Both the position numbers and the translations under genes were made by a program. Of a stretch of 64,000 bases of DNA, positions 12,185 to 25,429 are shown piece after piece. Position 1 is the first letter of the stretch, and each line of letters starts with the position of its first letter. Source of the DNA: Odiellus spinosus (Eukaryota > Arthropoda > Arachnida > Opiliones > Phalangiidae); the NCBI GenBank assembly GCA_963920705.1, contig OY987226.1:20493600-20557599 (forward strand), written 5' to 3'. The notes under the pieces are model-generated. The model had not been told where the DNA came from. It saw nothing but the letters and a program-made list of their open reading frames with translations, and did no database searches.

Positions 12185-14247
12185 GTGTGTATTTTTATTA
12201 GTTATTTTACAGGTGTATTTTTAGTTAGTTATTTTGCAGGGGGTGTATTTTCTGTTAGTTATTTTGCAGGGGGTGTATTTTCTGTTAGTTATTTTGCAGG
12301 GGGTGTATTTTCTGTTAGTTATTTTGCAGGGGGTGTATTTTCTGTTAGTTATTTTGCTGGGGGTGTATTTTCTGTTAGTTATTTTGCTGGGGGTGTATTT
12401 TCTGTTAGTTATTTTGCTGGGGGTGTATTTTCTGTTAGTTATTTTGCTGGGGGTGTATTTTCTGTTAGTTATTTTGCTGGGGGTGTATTTTCTGTTAGTT
12501 ATTTTGCTGGGGGTGTATTTTCTGTTGGTTATTTTGCTGGGGGTGTATTTTCTGTTGGTTATTTTGCTGGGGGTGTATTTTCTGTTGGTTATTTTGCTGG
12601 GGGTGTATTTTCTGTTAGTTATTTTGCTGGGGGTGTATTTTCTGTTAGTTATTTTGCTGGGGGTGTATTTTCTGTTAGTTATTTTGCAGGGGGTGTATTT
12701 TCTGTTATTTTGCAGGGGGTGTATTTTCTGTTATTTTGCAGGGGGTGTATTTTCTGTTATTTTGCAGAGGGTGTATTTTCTGTTATTTTGCAGGGGGTGT
12801 ATTTTCTGTTATTTTGCAGGGAGTGTATTTTCTGTTAGTTATTTTGCAGGGGGTGTATTTTCTGTTAGTTATTTTGCAGGATGTGTATTTTCTGTTAGTT
12901 ATTTTGCAGGAGGTGTATTTTCTGTTAGTTATTTTGCAGGGGGTCTATTTTCTGTTAGTTATTTTGCAGGGGGTGTATTTTCTGTTAGTTATTTTGCAGG
13001 GGGTGTATTTTCTGTTAGTTATTTTGCAGGGGGTGTATTTTCTGTTAGTTATTTTGCAGGGGGTGTATTTCTGTTAGTTATTTAGCAGGGGGTGTATTTT
13101 CTGTTAGTTATTTTGCAGGGGGTGTATTTTCTGTTAGTTATTTTGCAGGGGGTGTATTTTCTGTTAGTTATTTTGCAGGGGGTGTATTTTCTGTTAGTTA
13201 TTTTGCAGGGGGTGTATTTTCTGTTAGTTATTTTGCAGGGGGTGTATTTTCTGTTAGTTATTTTGCAGGGGGTGTATTTTCTGTTAGTTATTTTGCAGGG
13301 GGTGTATTTTCTGTTAGTTATTTTGCAGGGGGTGTATTTTCTGTTAGTTATTTTGCAGGGGGTGTATTTTCTGTTAGTTATTTTGCAGGGGGTGTATTTT
13401 CTGTTAGTTATTTTGCAGGGGGTGTATTTTCTGTTAGTTATTTTGCAGGGGGTGTATTTTCTGTTAGTTGTTTTGCAGGGGGTGTATTTTCTGTTAGTTG
13501 TTTTGCAGGGGGTGTATTTTCTGTTAGTTGTTTTGCAGGGGGTGTATTTTCTGTTAGTTGTTTTGCAGGGGGTGTATATTCTGTTAGTTATTTTGCTGGG
13601 GGTGTATTTTCTGTTAGTTATTTTACAGGGGGTGTATTTTCTATTAGTTATTTTACAGGGGGTGTATTTTCTATTAGTTATTTTACAGGGGGTGTATTTT
13701 CTATTAGTTATTTTACAGGGGGGTGTATTTTCTATTAGTTATTTTACAGGGGGGTGTATTTTACATTATTTATTTTACAGGGGGTGTATTTTTTATTAGT
13801 TATTTTACAGGGGGTGTATTTTTTATTAGTTATTTTACAGGGGTAGTATTTTCTATTAGTTATTTTACAGGGGTTGTATTTTCTTTTAGTTATTTTACAG
13901 GGGGTGTATTTTCTTTTAGTTATTTTACAGGGGGTGTATTTTCTTTTAGTTATTTTACAGGGGGTGTATTTTCTTTTAGTTATTTTACAGGGGGTGTATT
14001 TTCTTTTAGTTATTTTACAGGGGGTGTATTTTCTTTTAGTTATTTTACAGGGGGTGTATTTTCTTTTAGTTATTTTACAGGGGGTGTATTTTCTTTTAGT
14101 TGTTTTACAGGGGGTGTATTTTCTATTAGTGATTTTACAGGGGGTGTATTTTCTATTAGTTATTTTACAGGGGGTGTATTTCTATTAGTTATTTTAAAGG
14201 GGATGCATTTTCTATTAGTTTTTTTACAGGGATGTATTTTCTATTAG
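12185..14247 (+). repeat. Higher-order repeat block, copy 2
   Basis: Landmarks A (about 12210), B (about 13080), C (about 13575) and D (about 14197) occur in order. Three consecutive CTGTTGGTTAT units at 12520-12600 distinguish it from the first copies (at 1022 and 6212), which have none, and link it to the 32801 copy, which also has three. Confidence 0.85.
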
Positions 14248-14399
14248 TTATTTTACAGGGGGTGTATTTTTTATTAGTTATTTCACAGGGGGTGTATTTT
14301 TTATTAGTTATTTTACAGGGGGTGTATTTTTAGTTATTTAAAGGGGGTGGATTTTCTATTAGTTATTTTACACGGGGTGTATTTTCTATTAGTTATTTT

Positions 14400-16190
14400 A
14401 CAGGGGGTGTATTTTTAGTTATTTAAAGGGGGTGGATTTTCTATTAGTTATTTTTCAGGGGGTGTATTTTCTATTAGTTATTTTTCAGGGGGTGTATTTT
14501 CTATTAGTTATTTTACAAGGGGTGTATTTTCTATTAGTTATTTTACAGGGGTGTATTTTCTATTAGTTATTTTACAGGGGGTGTATTTTCTATTAGTTAT
14601 TTTACAGGGGGTGTATTTTCTATTAGTTATTTTACAGGGGGTGTATTTTCTATTAGTTATTTTACAGGGGGTGTATTTTCTATTAGTTATTTTACAGGGG
14701 GTGTATTTTCTATTAGTAATTTTACAGGGGGTGTATTTTTAGTTATTTTACAGGGGGTGTATTTTCTTTTAGTTATTTTACAGGGGGTGTATTTTCTTTT
14801 AGTTATTTTACAGGGGGTGTATTTTCTTTTAGTTATTTTACAGGGGGTGTATTTTCTATTAGTTATTTTACAGGGGGTGTATTTTCTATTAGCTAATTTA
14901 CAGGGGGTGTATTTTCTATTAGTTTTTTTACAGGGGTGTATTTTCTATTAGTTATTTTACAGGGCGTGTATTTTCTTTTAGTTATTTTACAGGGGGTGTA
15001 TTTTTAGTTATTTAAAGGGGGTGTATTTTCTATTAGTTGTTTTACAGGGGGTGGATTTTTTATTAGTTATTTTACAGGGGGTGTATTTTTTATTAGTTAT
15101 TTTACAGGGGGTGTATTTTTTATTAGTTATTTTACAGGGGGTGTATTTTTTATTAGTTTACAGGGGGTGTATTTTTTATTAGTTATTTTACAGGGGGTGT
15201 ATTTTCTGTTAGTTATTTTACAGGGGGTGTATTTTTTATTAGTTATTTTACAGGGGGTGTATTTTTAGTTATTTTACAGGGGGTGTATTTTCTTTTGGTT
15301 ATTTTACAGGGGGTGTATTTTCTATTAGCTAATTTACAGGGGGTGTATTTTCTATTAGTTTTTTTACAGGGGTGTATTTTCTATTAGTTATTTTACAGGG
15401 CGTGTATTTTCTTTTAGTTATTTTACAGGGGGTGTATTTTTTATTAGTTATTTTACAGGGGGTGTATTTTTAATTATTTAAAGGGGGTGTATTTTCTATT
15501 AGTTGTTTTACAGGGGGTGTATTTTCTATTAGTTGTTTTACAGGGGGTGTATTTTCTATTAGTTATTTTACAGGGGGTGTATTTTCTATTAGTTATTTTA
15601 CAGGGGGTGTATTTTCTATTAGTTATTTTACAGGGGGTGTATTTTCTATTAGTTATATTACAGGGGGTGTATTTTCTATTAGTTATTTTACAGGGGGTGT
15701 ATTTTCTATTAGTTATTTTACAGGGGGTGTATTTTCTATTAGTTATTTTACAGGGGGTGTATTTTCTATTAGTTATTTTACAGGGGGTGTATTTTCTATT
15801 AGTTATTTTACAGGGGTTGTATTTTTTATTAGTTATTTTACAGGGGGTGTATTTTTGGTTATTTTACAGGGGGTGTATTTTCTTTTAGTTATTTTACAGG
15901 GGGTGTATTTTCTATTAGCTAATTTACAGGGGGTGTATTTTCTATTAGTTTTTTTACAGGGGTGTATTTTCTATTAGTTATTTTACAGGGCGTGTATTTT
16001 CTTTTAGTTATTTTACAGGGGGTGTATTTTTTATTAGTTATTTTACAGGGGGTGTATTTTTAATTATTTAAAGGGGGTGTATTTTCTATTAGTTGTTTTA
16101 CAGGGGGTGTATTTTCTATTAGTTGTTTTACAGGGGGTGTATTTTCTATTAGTTGTTTTACAGGGGGTGTATTTTCTATTAGTTGTTTTA
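14400..16190 (+). repeat. GGGCGTG/AGCTAATTT-type satellite block
   Basis: Three rounds of the TTAGCTAATTTACAG, clipped TTTTTTTACAGGGGTG and GGGCGTG landmarks occur near 14890, 15330 and 15915. They end in four TTAGTTGTTTTACAG units at 16080-16190. The series parallels 8850-9830 and 36510-37880. Confidence 0.75.
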
Positions 16191-16379
16191 CAGGGGGGTG
16201 TATTTTCTATTAGTTATTTTACAGGGGGTGTATTTTCTATTAGTTATTTTACAGGGGGTGTATTTTCTATTAGTTATTTTACAGGGGGTGTATTTTCTAT
16301 TAGTTATTTTACAGGGGGTGTATTTTTTATTAGTTATTTTACAGGGGGTGTATTTTCTATTAGTTATTTTACAGGGGGT

Positions 16380-18520
16380 GTATTTATTTTACAGGGGGTG
16401 TATTTTCTATTATTTATTTTACAGGGGGTGTATTTTCTATTATTTATTTTACAGGGGTGTATTTTCTATTATTTATTTTACAGGGGGTGTATTTTCTATT
16501 ATTTATTTTACAGGGGGTGTATTTTCTATTATTTATTTTACAGGGGGTGTATTTTCTATTAGTTATATTACAGGGGGTGTATTTTCTATTAGTTATTTTA
16601 CAGGGGGTGTATTTTCTATTAGTTATTTTACAGGGGGTGTATTTTCTATTAGTTATTTTACAGGGGGTGTATTTTCTATTAGTTATTTTACAGGGGGTGT
16701 ATTTTCTATTAGTTACTTTACAGGGGGTGTATTTTCTATTAGTTATTTTACAGGGGGTGTATTTTCTATTAGTTATTTTACAGGGGGTGTATTTTCTATT
16801 AGTTATTTTACAGGGGGTGTATTTTCTATTAGTTATTTTACAGGGGGTGTATTTTCTATTAGTTATTTTACAGGGGGTGTATTTTTTATTAGTTATTTTA
16901 CAGGGGGTGTATTTTCTATTAGCTATTTTACAGGGGGTGTATTTATTTTACAGGGGGTGTATTTTCTATTATTTATTTTACAGGGGGTGTATTTTCTATT
17001 ATTTATTTTACAGGGGGTGTATTTTCTATTAGTTATTTTACAGGGGGTGTATTTTTTATTAGTTATTTTACAGGGGGTGTATTTTCTATTAGTTATTTTA
17101 CAGGGGGTGTATTTATTTTACAGGGGGTGTATTTTCTATTATTTATTTTACAGGGGGTGTATTTTCTATTATTTATTTTACAGGGGTGTATTTTCTATTA
17201 TTTATTTTACAGGGGGTGTATTTTCTATTAGTTATTTTACAGGGGTTGTATTTTTTATTAGTTATTTTACAGGGGGTGTATTTTTAGTTATTTTACAGGG
17301 GGTGTATTTTCTTTTAGTTATTTTACAGGGGGTGTATTTTTTTTAGTTATTTTACAGGGGGTATATTTTCTATTAGTTATTTTACAGGGGGTATTTTCTA
17401 TTAGCTAATTTACAGGGGGTGTATTTTCTATTAGTTTTTTTACAGGGGTGTATTTTCTTTTAGTTATTTTACAGGGGGTGTATTTTTTATTAGTTATTTT
17501 ACAGGGGGTGTATTTTTAGTTATTTAAAGGGGGTGTATTTTCTATTATTTATTTTACAGGGGGTGTATTTTCTATTATTTATTTTACAGGGGTGTATTTT
17601 CTATTATTTATTTTACAGGGGGTGTATTTTCTATTATTTATTTTACAGGGGGTGTATTTTCTATTATTTATTTTACAGGGGGTGTATTTTCAATTATTTA
17701 TTTTACAGGGGGTGTATTTTCTATTAGTTATTTTACAGGGGTTGTATTTTTTATTAGTTATTTTACAGGGGGTGTATTTTTAGTTATTTTACAGGGGGTG
17801 TATTTTCTTTTAGTTATTTTACAGGGGGTGTATTTTTTTTTAGTTATTTTACAGGGGGTATATTTTCTATTAGTTATTTTACAGGGGGTATTTTCTATTA
17901 GCTAATTTACAGGGGGTGTATTTTCTATTAGTTTTTTTACAGGGGTGTATTTTCGTTTAGTTATTTTACAGGGGGTGTATTTTTTATTAGTTATTTAACA
18001 GGGGGTGTATTTTTAGTTATTTAAAGGGGGTGTATTTTCTATTAGTTGTTTTACAGGGGGTGTATTTTTTATTAGTTATTTTACAGGGGGTGTATTTTTT
18101 ATTAGTTATTTTACAGGGGTTGTATTTTCTATTAGTTATTTTACAGGGGGTGTATTTTCTTTTAGTTATTTTACAGGGGGTGTATTTTCTTTTAGTTATT
18201 TTACAGGGGGTGTATTTTCTTTTAGTTATTTTACAGGGGGTGTATTTTCTTTTAGTTATTTTACAGGGGGTGTATTTTCTATTAGTTATTTTACAGGGGG
18301 TGTATTTTCTGTTAGTTATTTTACAGGGGGTGTATTTTCTATTAGTTATTTTACAGGGGGTGTATTTTCTATTAGTTTTTTTACAGGGGTGTATTTTCTA
18401 TTAGTTATTTTACAGGGGGTGTATTTTCTATTAGTTATTTTACAGGGGGTGTATTTTCTATTAGTTATTCTACAGGGGGTGTATTTTTTTTTAGTTATTT
18501 TACAGGGGGTGTAATTTTAG
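16380..18520 (+). repeat. Satellite block rich in TTATTTATTTTACAG units
   Basis: CTATTATTTATTTTACAG units and clipped TGTATTTATTTTACAG units form groups at 16380-16550, 16935-17220 and 17530-17710, separated by standard CTATTAGT units. Landmark AGCTAATTTACAG recurs near 17402 and 17900. This is the same sub-block type as at 27720-28610 and 38490-39420. Confidence 0.75.
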
Positions 18521-18525
18521 TTATT

Positions 18526-20950
18526 TTGCAGGGGGTGTATTTTCTGTTAGTTATTTTGCAGGGGGTGTATTTTCTGTTAGTTATTTTGCAGGGGGTGTAT
18601 TTTCTGTTAGTTATTTTGCAGGGGGTGTATTTTCTGTTAGTTATTTTGCAGGGGGTGTATTTTCTGTTAGTTATTTTACTGGGGGTGTATTTTCTGTTAG
18701 TTATTTTGCTGGGGGTGTATTTTTTCTTAGTTATTTTGCTGGGGGTGTATTTTCTGTTAGTTATTTTGCTGGGGGTGTATTTTCTGTTAGTTATTTTGCT
18801 GGGGGTGTATTTTCTGTTAGTTATTTTACAGGGGGTGTATTTTCTGTTAGTTATTTTACAGGGGGAGTATTTTCTATTAGTTATTTTACAGGGGGTGTAT
18901 TTTTTATTAGTTATTTTACAGGGGGTGTATTTTTTATTAGTTATTTTACAGGGGGTGTATTTTTTATTAGTTATTTTACAGGGGTTGTATTTTCTATTAG
19001 TTATTTTACAGGGGGTGTATTTTCTATTAGTTATTTTACAGGGGGTGTATTTTCTATTAGTTATTTTACAGGGGGTGTATTTTCTTTTAGTTATTTTACA
19101 GGGGGTGTATTTTCTTTTAGTTATTTTACAGGGGGTGTATTTTCTATTAGTTATTTTACAGGGGGTGTATTTTCTATTAGTTATTTTACAGCGGTGTATT
19201 TTCTATTAGTTATTTTACAGGGGGTGTATTTTCTATCAGTTATTTTACAAGGGGTGTATTTTTTATTAGTTATTTTACAGGGGGTGTATTTTTAGTTATT
19301 GAAAGGGGGTGTATTTTCTATTGGTTATTTTACAGGGGGTGTATTTTCTATTGGTTATTTTACAGGGGGTGGATTTTCTGTTAGTTATTTTACAGGGGGT
19401 GGATTTTCTATTAGTTATTTTACAGGGTGTGTATTTTTATTAGTTATTTTACAGGTGTATTTTTAGTTAGTTATTTTGCAGGGGGTGTATTTTCTGTTAG
19501 TTATTTTGCAGGGGGTGTATTTTCTGTTAGTTATTTTGCAGGGGGTGTATTTTCTGTTAGTTATTTTGCAGGGGGTGTATTTTCTGTTAGTTATTTTGCA
19601 GGGGGTGTATTTTCTTTTAGTTATTTTGCTGGGGGTGTATTTTCTGTTAGTTATTTTGCTGGGGGTGTATTTTCTGTTAGTTATTTTGCTGGGGGTGTAT
19701 TTTCTGTTAGTTATTTTGCTGGGGTTGTATTTTCAGTTAGTTATTTTGCTGGGGGTGTATTTTCTGTTGGTTATTTTGCTGGGGGTGTATTTTCTGTTGG
19801 TTATTTTGCTGGGGGTGTATTTTCTGTTAGTTATTTTGCTGGGGGTGTATTTTCTGTTAGTTATTTTGCAGGGGGTGTATTTTCTGTTAGTTATTTTGCA
19901 GGGGGTGTATTTTCTGTTAGTTATTTTGCAGGGGGTGTATTTTCTGTTATTTTGCAGGGGGTGTATTTTCTGTTATTTTGCAGAGGGTGTATTTTCTGTT
20001 ATTTTGCAGAGGGTGTATTTTCTGTTATTTTGCAGGTGGTGTATTTTCTGTTATTTTGCAGGGAGTGTATTTTCTGTTAGTTATTTTGCAGGGGGTGTAT
20101 TTTCTGTTAGTTATTTTGCAGGATGTGTATTTTCTGTTAGTTATTTTGCAGGGGGTGTATTTTCTGTTAGTTATTTTGCAGGGGGTCTATTTTCTGTTAG
20201 TTATTTTGCAGGGGGTGTATTTTCTGTTAGTTATTTTGCAGGGGGTGTATTTTCTGTTAGTTATTTTGCATTGGGTGTATTTTCTGTTAGTTATTTTGCA
20301 GGGGGTGTATTTCTGTTAGTTATTTAGCAGGGGGTGTATTTTCTGTTAGTTATTTTGCAGGGGGTGTATTTTCTGTTAGTTATTTTGCAGGGGGTGTATT
20401 TTCTATTAGTTATTTTACAGGGGGTGTATTTTCTATTAATTATTTTACAGGGGGTGTATTTTCTATTAGTTATTTTACAGGGGGTGTATTTTCTATTAGT
20501 TATTTTACAGGGGTGTATTTTCTATTAGTTATTTTACAGGGGGTGTATTTTTTATTAGTTATTTTACAGGGGGTGTATTTTCTATTAGCTATTTTACAGG
20601 GGGTGTATTTATTTTACAGGGGGTGTATTTTCTATTATTTATTTTACAGGGGGTGTATTTTCTATTATTTATTTTACAGGGGGTGTATTTTCTATTAGTT
20701 ATTTTACAGGGGGTGTATTTTCTATTAGTTATTTTACAGGGGGTGTATTTTTTATTAGTTATTTTACAGGGGGTGTATTTTCTATTAGTTATTTTACAGG
20801 GGGTGTATTTTCTATTAGTTTTTTTACAAGGGTGTATTTTCTATTAGTTATTTTACAGGGGGTGAATTTTCTATTAGTTATTTTACAGGGGGTGTATTTT
20901 CTATTAGTTATTCTACAGGGGGTGTATTTTTTATTAGTTATTTTACAGGG
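18526..20950 (+). repeat. Partial higher-order block (landmarks A-B, no C-D)
   Basis: Landmark A is at about 19452 and B at about 20325, but by 20400 the array has switched to standard and TTATTT units. C and D are therefore missing. A private run carries GGGGTTGTATTTTCAGTTAG near 19725. The CAGAGGGTG unit occurs twice (19980-20015), while sister copies have it once. Confidence 0.75.
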
Positions 20951-20974
20951 GGTGTATTTTTAGTTATTTTGCAG

Positions 20975-20990
20975 GGGGTGTTATTCTACA
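20975..20990 (+). other. Recombination junction inside a satellite unit
   Basis: A unit is broken in its middle. GCAGGGGGTGTT is followed directly by ATTCTACAGGGGG, after which the sequence restarts a segment already present just before (TTTTTATTAGT, then TTTTTAGTTATTTTGCAG). This looks like the seam of an out-of-register exchange or a short duplication of about 70 bp. Confidence 0.7.
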
Positions 20991-21941
20991 GGGGGTGTAT
21001 TTTTTATTAGTTATTTTACAGGGGGTGTATTTTTAGTTATTTTGCAGGGGGTGTATTTTCTGTTAGTTATTTTGCAGGGGGTGTATTTTCTGTTAGTTAT
21101 TTTGCAGGGGGTGTATTTTCTGTTAGTTATTTTGCAGGGGGTGTATTTTCTGTTAGTTATTTTGCAGGGGGTGTATTTTCTGTTAGTTATTTTGCAGGGG
21201 GTGTATTTTCTGTTAGTTATTTTACTGGGGGTGTATTTTCTGTTAGTTATTTTGCTGGGGGTGTATTTTCTGTTAGTTATTTTGCTGGGGGTGTATTTTC
21301 TGTTAGTTATTTTGCTGGGGGTGTATTTTCTGTTAGTTATTTTACAGGGGGTGTATTTTCTGTTAGTTATTTTACAGGGGGAGTATTTTCTATTAGTTAT
21401 TTTACAGGGGGTGTATTTTTTATTAGTTATTTTACAGGGGGTGTATTTTTTATTAGTTATTTTACAGGGGGTGTATTTTTTATTAGTTATTTTACAGGGG
21501 TTGTATTTTCTATTAGTTATTTTACAGGGGGTGTCTTTCTATTTGTTATTTTACAGGGGGTGTATTTTCTATTAGTTATTTTACAGGGGGTGTATTTTCT
21601 TTTAGTTATTTTACAGGGGGTGTATTTTCTTTTAGTTATTTTACAGGGGGTGTATTTTCTATTAGTTATTTTACAGGGGGTGTATTTTCTATTAGTTATT
21701 TTACAGGGGGTGTATTTTCTATTAGTTATTTTACAGCGGTGTATTTTCTATTAGTTATTTTACAGGGGGTGTATTTTCTATCAGTTATTTTACAAGGGGT
21801 GTATTTTTTATTAGTTATTTTACAGGGGGTGTATTTTTAGTTATTGAAAGGGGGTGTATTTTCTATTGGTTATTTTACAGGGGGTGGATTTTCTGTTAGT
21901 TATTTTACAGGGGGTGGATTTTCTATTAGTTATTTTACAGG

Positions 21942-23981
21942 GTGTGTATTTTTATTAGTTATTTTACAGGTGTATTTTTAGTTAGTTATTTTGCAGGGGG
22001 TGTATTTTCTGTTAGTTATTTTGCAGGGGGTGTATTTTCTGTTAGTTATTTTGCAGGGGGTGTATTTTCTGTTAGTTATTTTGCAGGGGGTGTATTTTCT
22101 GTTAGTTATTTTGCTGGGGGTGTATTTTCTGTTAGTTATTTTGCTGGGGGTGTATTTTCTGTTACTTATTTTGCTGGGGGTGTATTTTCTGTTAGTTATT
22201 TTGCTGGGGGTGTATTTTCTGTTAGTTATTTTGCTGGGGGTGTATTTTCTGTTGGTTATTTTGCTGGGGGTGTATTTTCTGTTGGTTATTTTGCTGGGGG
22301 TGTATTTTCTGTTAGTTATTTTGCAGGGGGTGTATTTTCTGTTATTTTGCAGGGGGTGTATTTTCTGTTATTTTGCAGAGGGTGTATTTTCTGTTATTTT
22401 GCAGGGGGTGTATTTTCTGTTATTTTGCAGGGAGTGTATTTTCTGTTAGTTATTTTGCAGGGGGTGTATTTTCTGTTAGTTATTTTGCAGGATGTGTATT
22501 TTCTGTTAGTTATTTTGCAGGGGGTGTATTTGCTGTTAGTTATTTTGCAGGGGGTCTATTTTCTGTTAGTTATTTTGCAGGGGGTGTATTTTCTGTTAGT
22601 TATTTTGCAGGGGGTGTATTTTCTGTTAGTTATTTTGCAGGGGGTGTATTTTCTGTTAGTTATTTTGCAGGGGGTGTATTTCTGTTAGTTATTTAGCAGG
22701 GGGTGTATTTTCTGTTAGTTATTTTGCAGGGGGTGTATTTTCTGTTAGTTATTTTGCAGGGGGTGTATTTTCTGTTAGTTATTTTGCAGGGGGTGTATTT
22801 TCTGTTAGTTATTTTGCAGGGGGTGTATTTTCTGTTAGTTATTTTGCAGGGGGTGTATTTTCTGTTAGTTATTTTGCAGGGGGTGTATTTTCTGTTAGTT
22901 ATTTTGCAGGGGGTGTATTTTCTGTTAGTTATTTTGCAGGGGGTGTATTTTCTGTTAGTTATTTTGCAGGGGGTGTATTTTCTGTTAGTTATTTTGCAGG
23001 GGGTGTATTTTCTGTTAGTTATTTTGCAGGGGGTGTATTTTCTGTTAGTTATTTTGCAGGGGGTGTATTTTCTGTTAGTTATTTTGCAGGGGGTGTATTT
23101 TCTGTTAGTTATTTTGCAGAGGGTGTATTTTCTGTTAGTTGTTTTGCAGGGGGTGTATTTTCTGTTAGTTGTTTTGCAGGAAGTGTATTTTCTGTTAGTT
23201 GTTTTGCAGGGGGTGTATTTTCTGTTAGTTGTTTTGCAGGGGGTGTATATTCTGTTAGTTATTTTGCTGGGGGTGTATTTTCTGTTAGTTATTTTACAGG
23301 GGGTGTATTTTCTATTAGTTATTTTACAGGGGGTGTATTTTCTATTAGTTATTTTACAGGGGGTGTATTTTCTATTAGTTATTTTACAGGGGGGTGTATT
23401 TTCTATTAGTTATTTTACAGGGGGGTGTATTTTACATTATTTATTTTACAGGGGGTGTATTTTTTATTAGTTATTTTACAGGGGGTGTATTTTTTATTAG
23501 TTATTTTACAGGGGTAGTATTTTCTATTAGTTATTTTACAGGGGTTGTATTTTCTTTTAGTTATTTTACAGGGGGTGTATTTTCTTTTAGTTATTTTACA
23601 GGGGGTGTATTTTCTTTTAGTTATTTTACAGGGGGTGTATTTTCTTTTAGTTATTTTACAGGGGGTGTATTTTCTTTTAGTTATTTTACAGGGGGTGTAT
23701 TTTCTTTTAGTTATTTTACAGGGGGTGTATTTTCTTTTAGTTGTTTTACAGGGGGTGTATTTTCTATTAGTTATTTTACAGGGGGTGTATTTTCTATTAG
23801 TTATTTTACAGGGGGTGTATTTCTATTAGTTATTTTAAAGGGGATGCATTTTCTATTAGTTTTTTACAGGGATGTATTTTCTATTAGTTATTTTACAGGG
23901 GGTGTATTTTTTATTAGTTATTTCACAGGGGGTGTATTTTTTATTAGTTATTTTACAGGGGGTGTATTTTTAGTTATTTAA
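21942..23981 (+). repeat. Higher-order repeat block, copy 3
   Basis: Landmarks A (about 21967), B (about 22690), C (about 23248) and D (about 23845) are in order. It has two CTGTTGGTTAT units, private changes CTGTTACTTAT (about 22161) and CAGGAAGTG (about 23177), and a one-base shorter T-run after D (about 23862). Confidence 0.85.
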
Positions 23982-24417
23982 AGGGGGTGGATTTTCTATT
24001 AGTTATTTTACACGGGGTGTATTTTCTATTAGTTATTTTACAGGGGGTGTATTTTTAGTTATTTAAAGGGGGTGGATTTTCTATTAGTTATTTTACACGG
24101 GGTGTATTCTCTATTAGTTATTTTTCAGGGGGTGTATTTTCTATTAGTTATTTTTCAGGGGGTGTATTTTCTATTAGTTATTTTACAAGGGGTGTATTTT
24201 CTATTAGTTATTTTACAGGGGTGTATTTTCTATTAGTTATTTTACAGGGGGTGTATTTTCTATTAGTTATTTTACAGGGGGTGTATTTTCTATTAGTTAT
24301 TTTACAGGGGGTGTATTTTCTATTAGTTATTTTACAGGGGGTGTATTTTCTATTAGTTATTTTACAGGGGGTGTATTTTCTATTAGTAATTTTACAGGGG
24401 GTGTATTTTTAGTTATT

Positions 24418-25251
24418 TTGCAGGGGGTGTATTTTCTGTTAGTTATTTTGCAGGGGGTGTATTTTCTGTTAGTTATTTTGCAGGGGGTGTATTTTCTGTT
24501 AGTTGTTTTGCAGGGGGTGTATTTTCTGTTAGTTGTTTTGCAGGGGGTGTATTTTCTGTTAGTTGTTTTGCAGGGGGTGTATTTTCTGTTAGTTGTTTTG
24601 CAGGGGGTGTATATTCTGTTAGTTATTTTGCTGGGGGTGTATTTTCTGTTAGTTATTTTACAGGGGGTGTATTTTCTATTAGTTATTTTACAGGGGGTGT
24701 ATTTTCTATTAGTTATTTTACAGGGGGTGTATTTTCTATTAGTTATTTTACAGGGGGGTGTATTTTACATTATTTATTTTACAGGGGGTGTATTTTTTAT
24801 TAGTTATTTTACAGGGGGTGTATTTTTTATTAGTTATTTTACAGGGGTAGTATTTTCTATTAGTTATTTTACAGGGGTTGTATTTTCTTTTAGTTATTTT
24901 ACAGGGGGTGTATTTTCTTTTAGTTATTTTACAGGGGGTGTATTTTCTTTTAGTTATTTTACAGGGGGTGTATTTTCTTTTAGTTATTTTACAGGGGGTG
25001 TATTTTCTTTTAGTTATTTTACAGGGGGTGTATTTTCTTTTAGTTATTTTACAGGGGGTGTATTTTCTTTTAGTTATTTTACAGGGGGTGTATTTTCTTT
25101 TAGTTGTTTTACGGGGGGTGTATTTTCTATTAGTTATTTTACAGGGGGTGTATTTTCTATTAGTTATTTTACAGGGGGTGTATTTCTATTAGTTATTTTA
25201 AAGGGGATGCATTTTCTATTAGTTTTTTTACAGGGATGTATTTTCTATTAG
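24418..25251 (+). repeat. Truncated higher-order block (landmarks C-D only)
   Basis: Only the last third of the higher-order block is present: four TTGTTTTGCAG units, landmark C near 24612 and D near 25205. It is joined at 24415 to a GGGCGTG-type block, so an internal deletion or unequal exchange removed A and B. Confidence 0.8.
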
Positions 25252-25429
25252 TTATTTTACAGGGGGTGTATTTTTTATTAGTTATTTCACAGGGGGTGTA
25301 TTTTTTATTAGTTATTTTACAGGGGGTGTATTTTTAGTTATTTAAAGGGGGTGGATTTTCTATTAGTTATTTTACACGGGGTGTATTTTCTATTAGTTAT
25401 TTTACAGGGGGTGTATTTTTAGTTATTTA

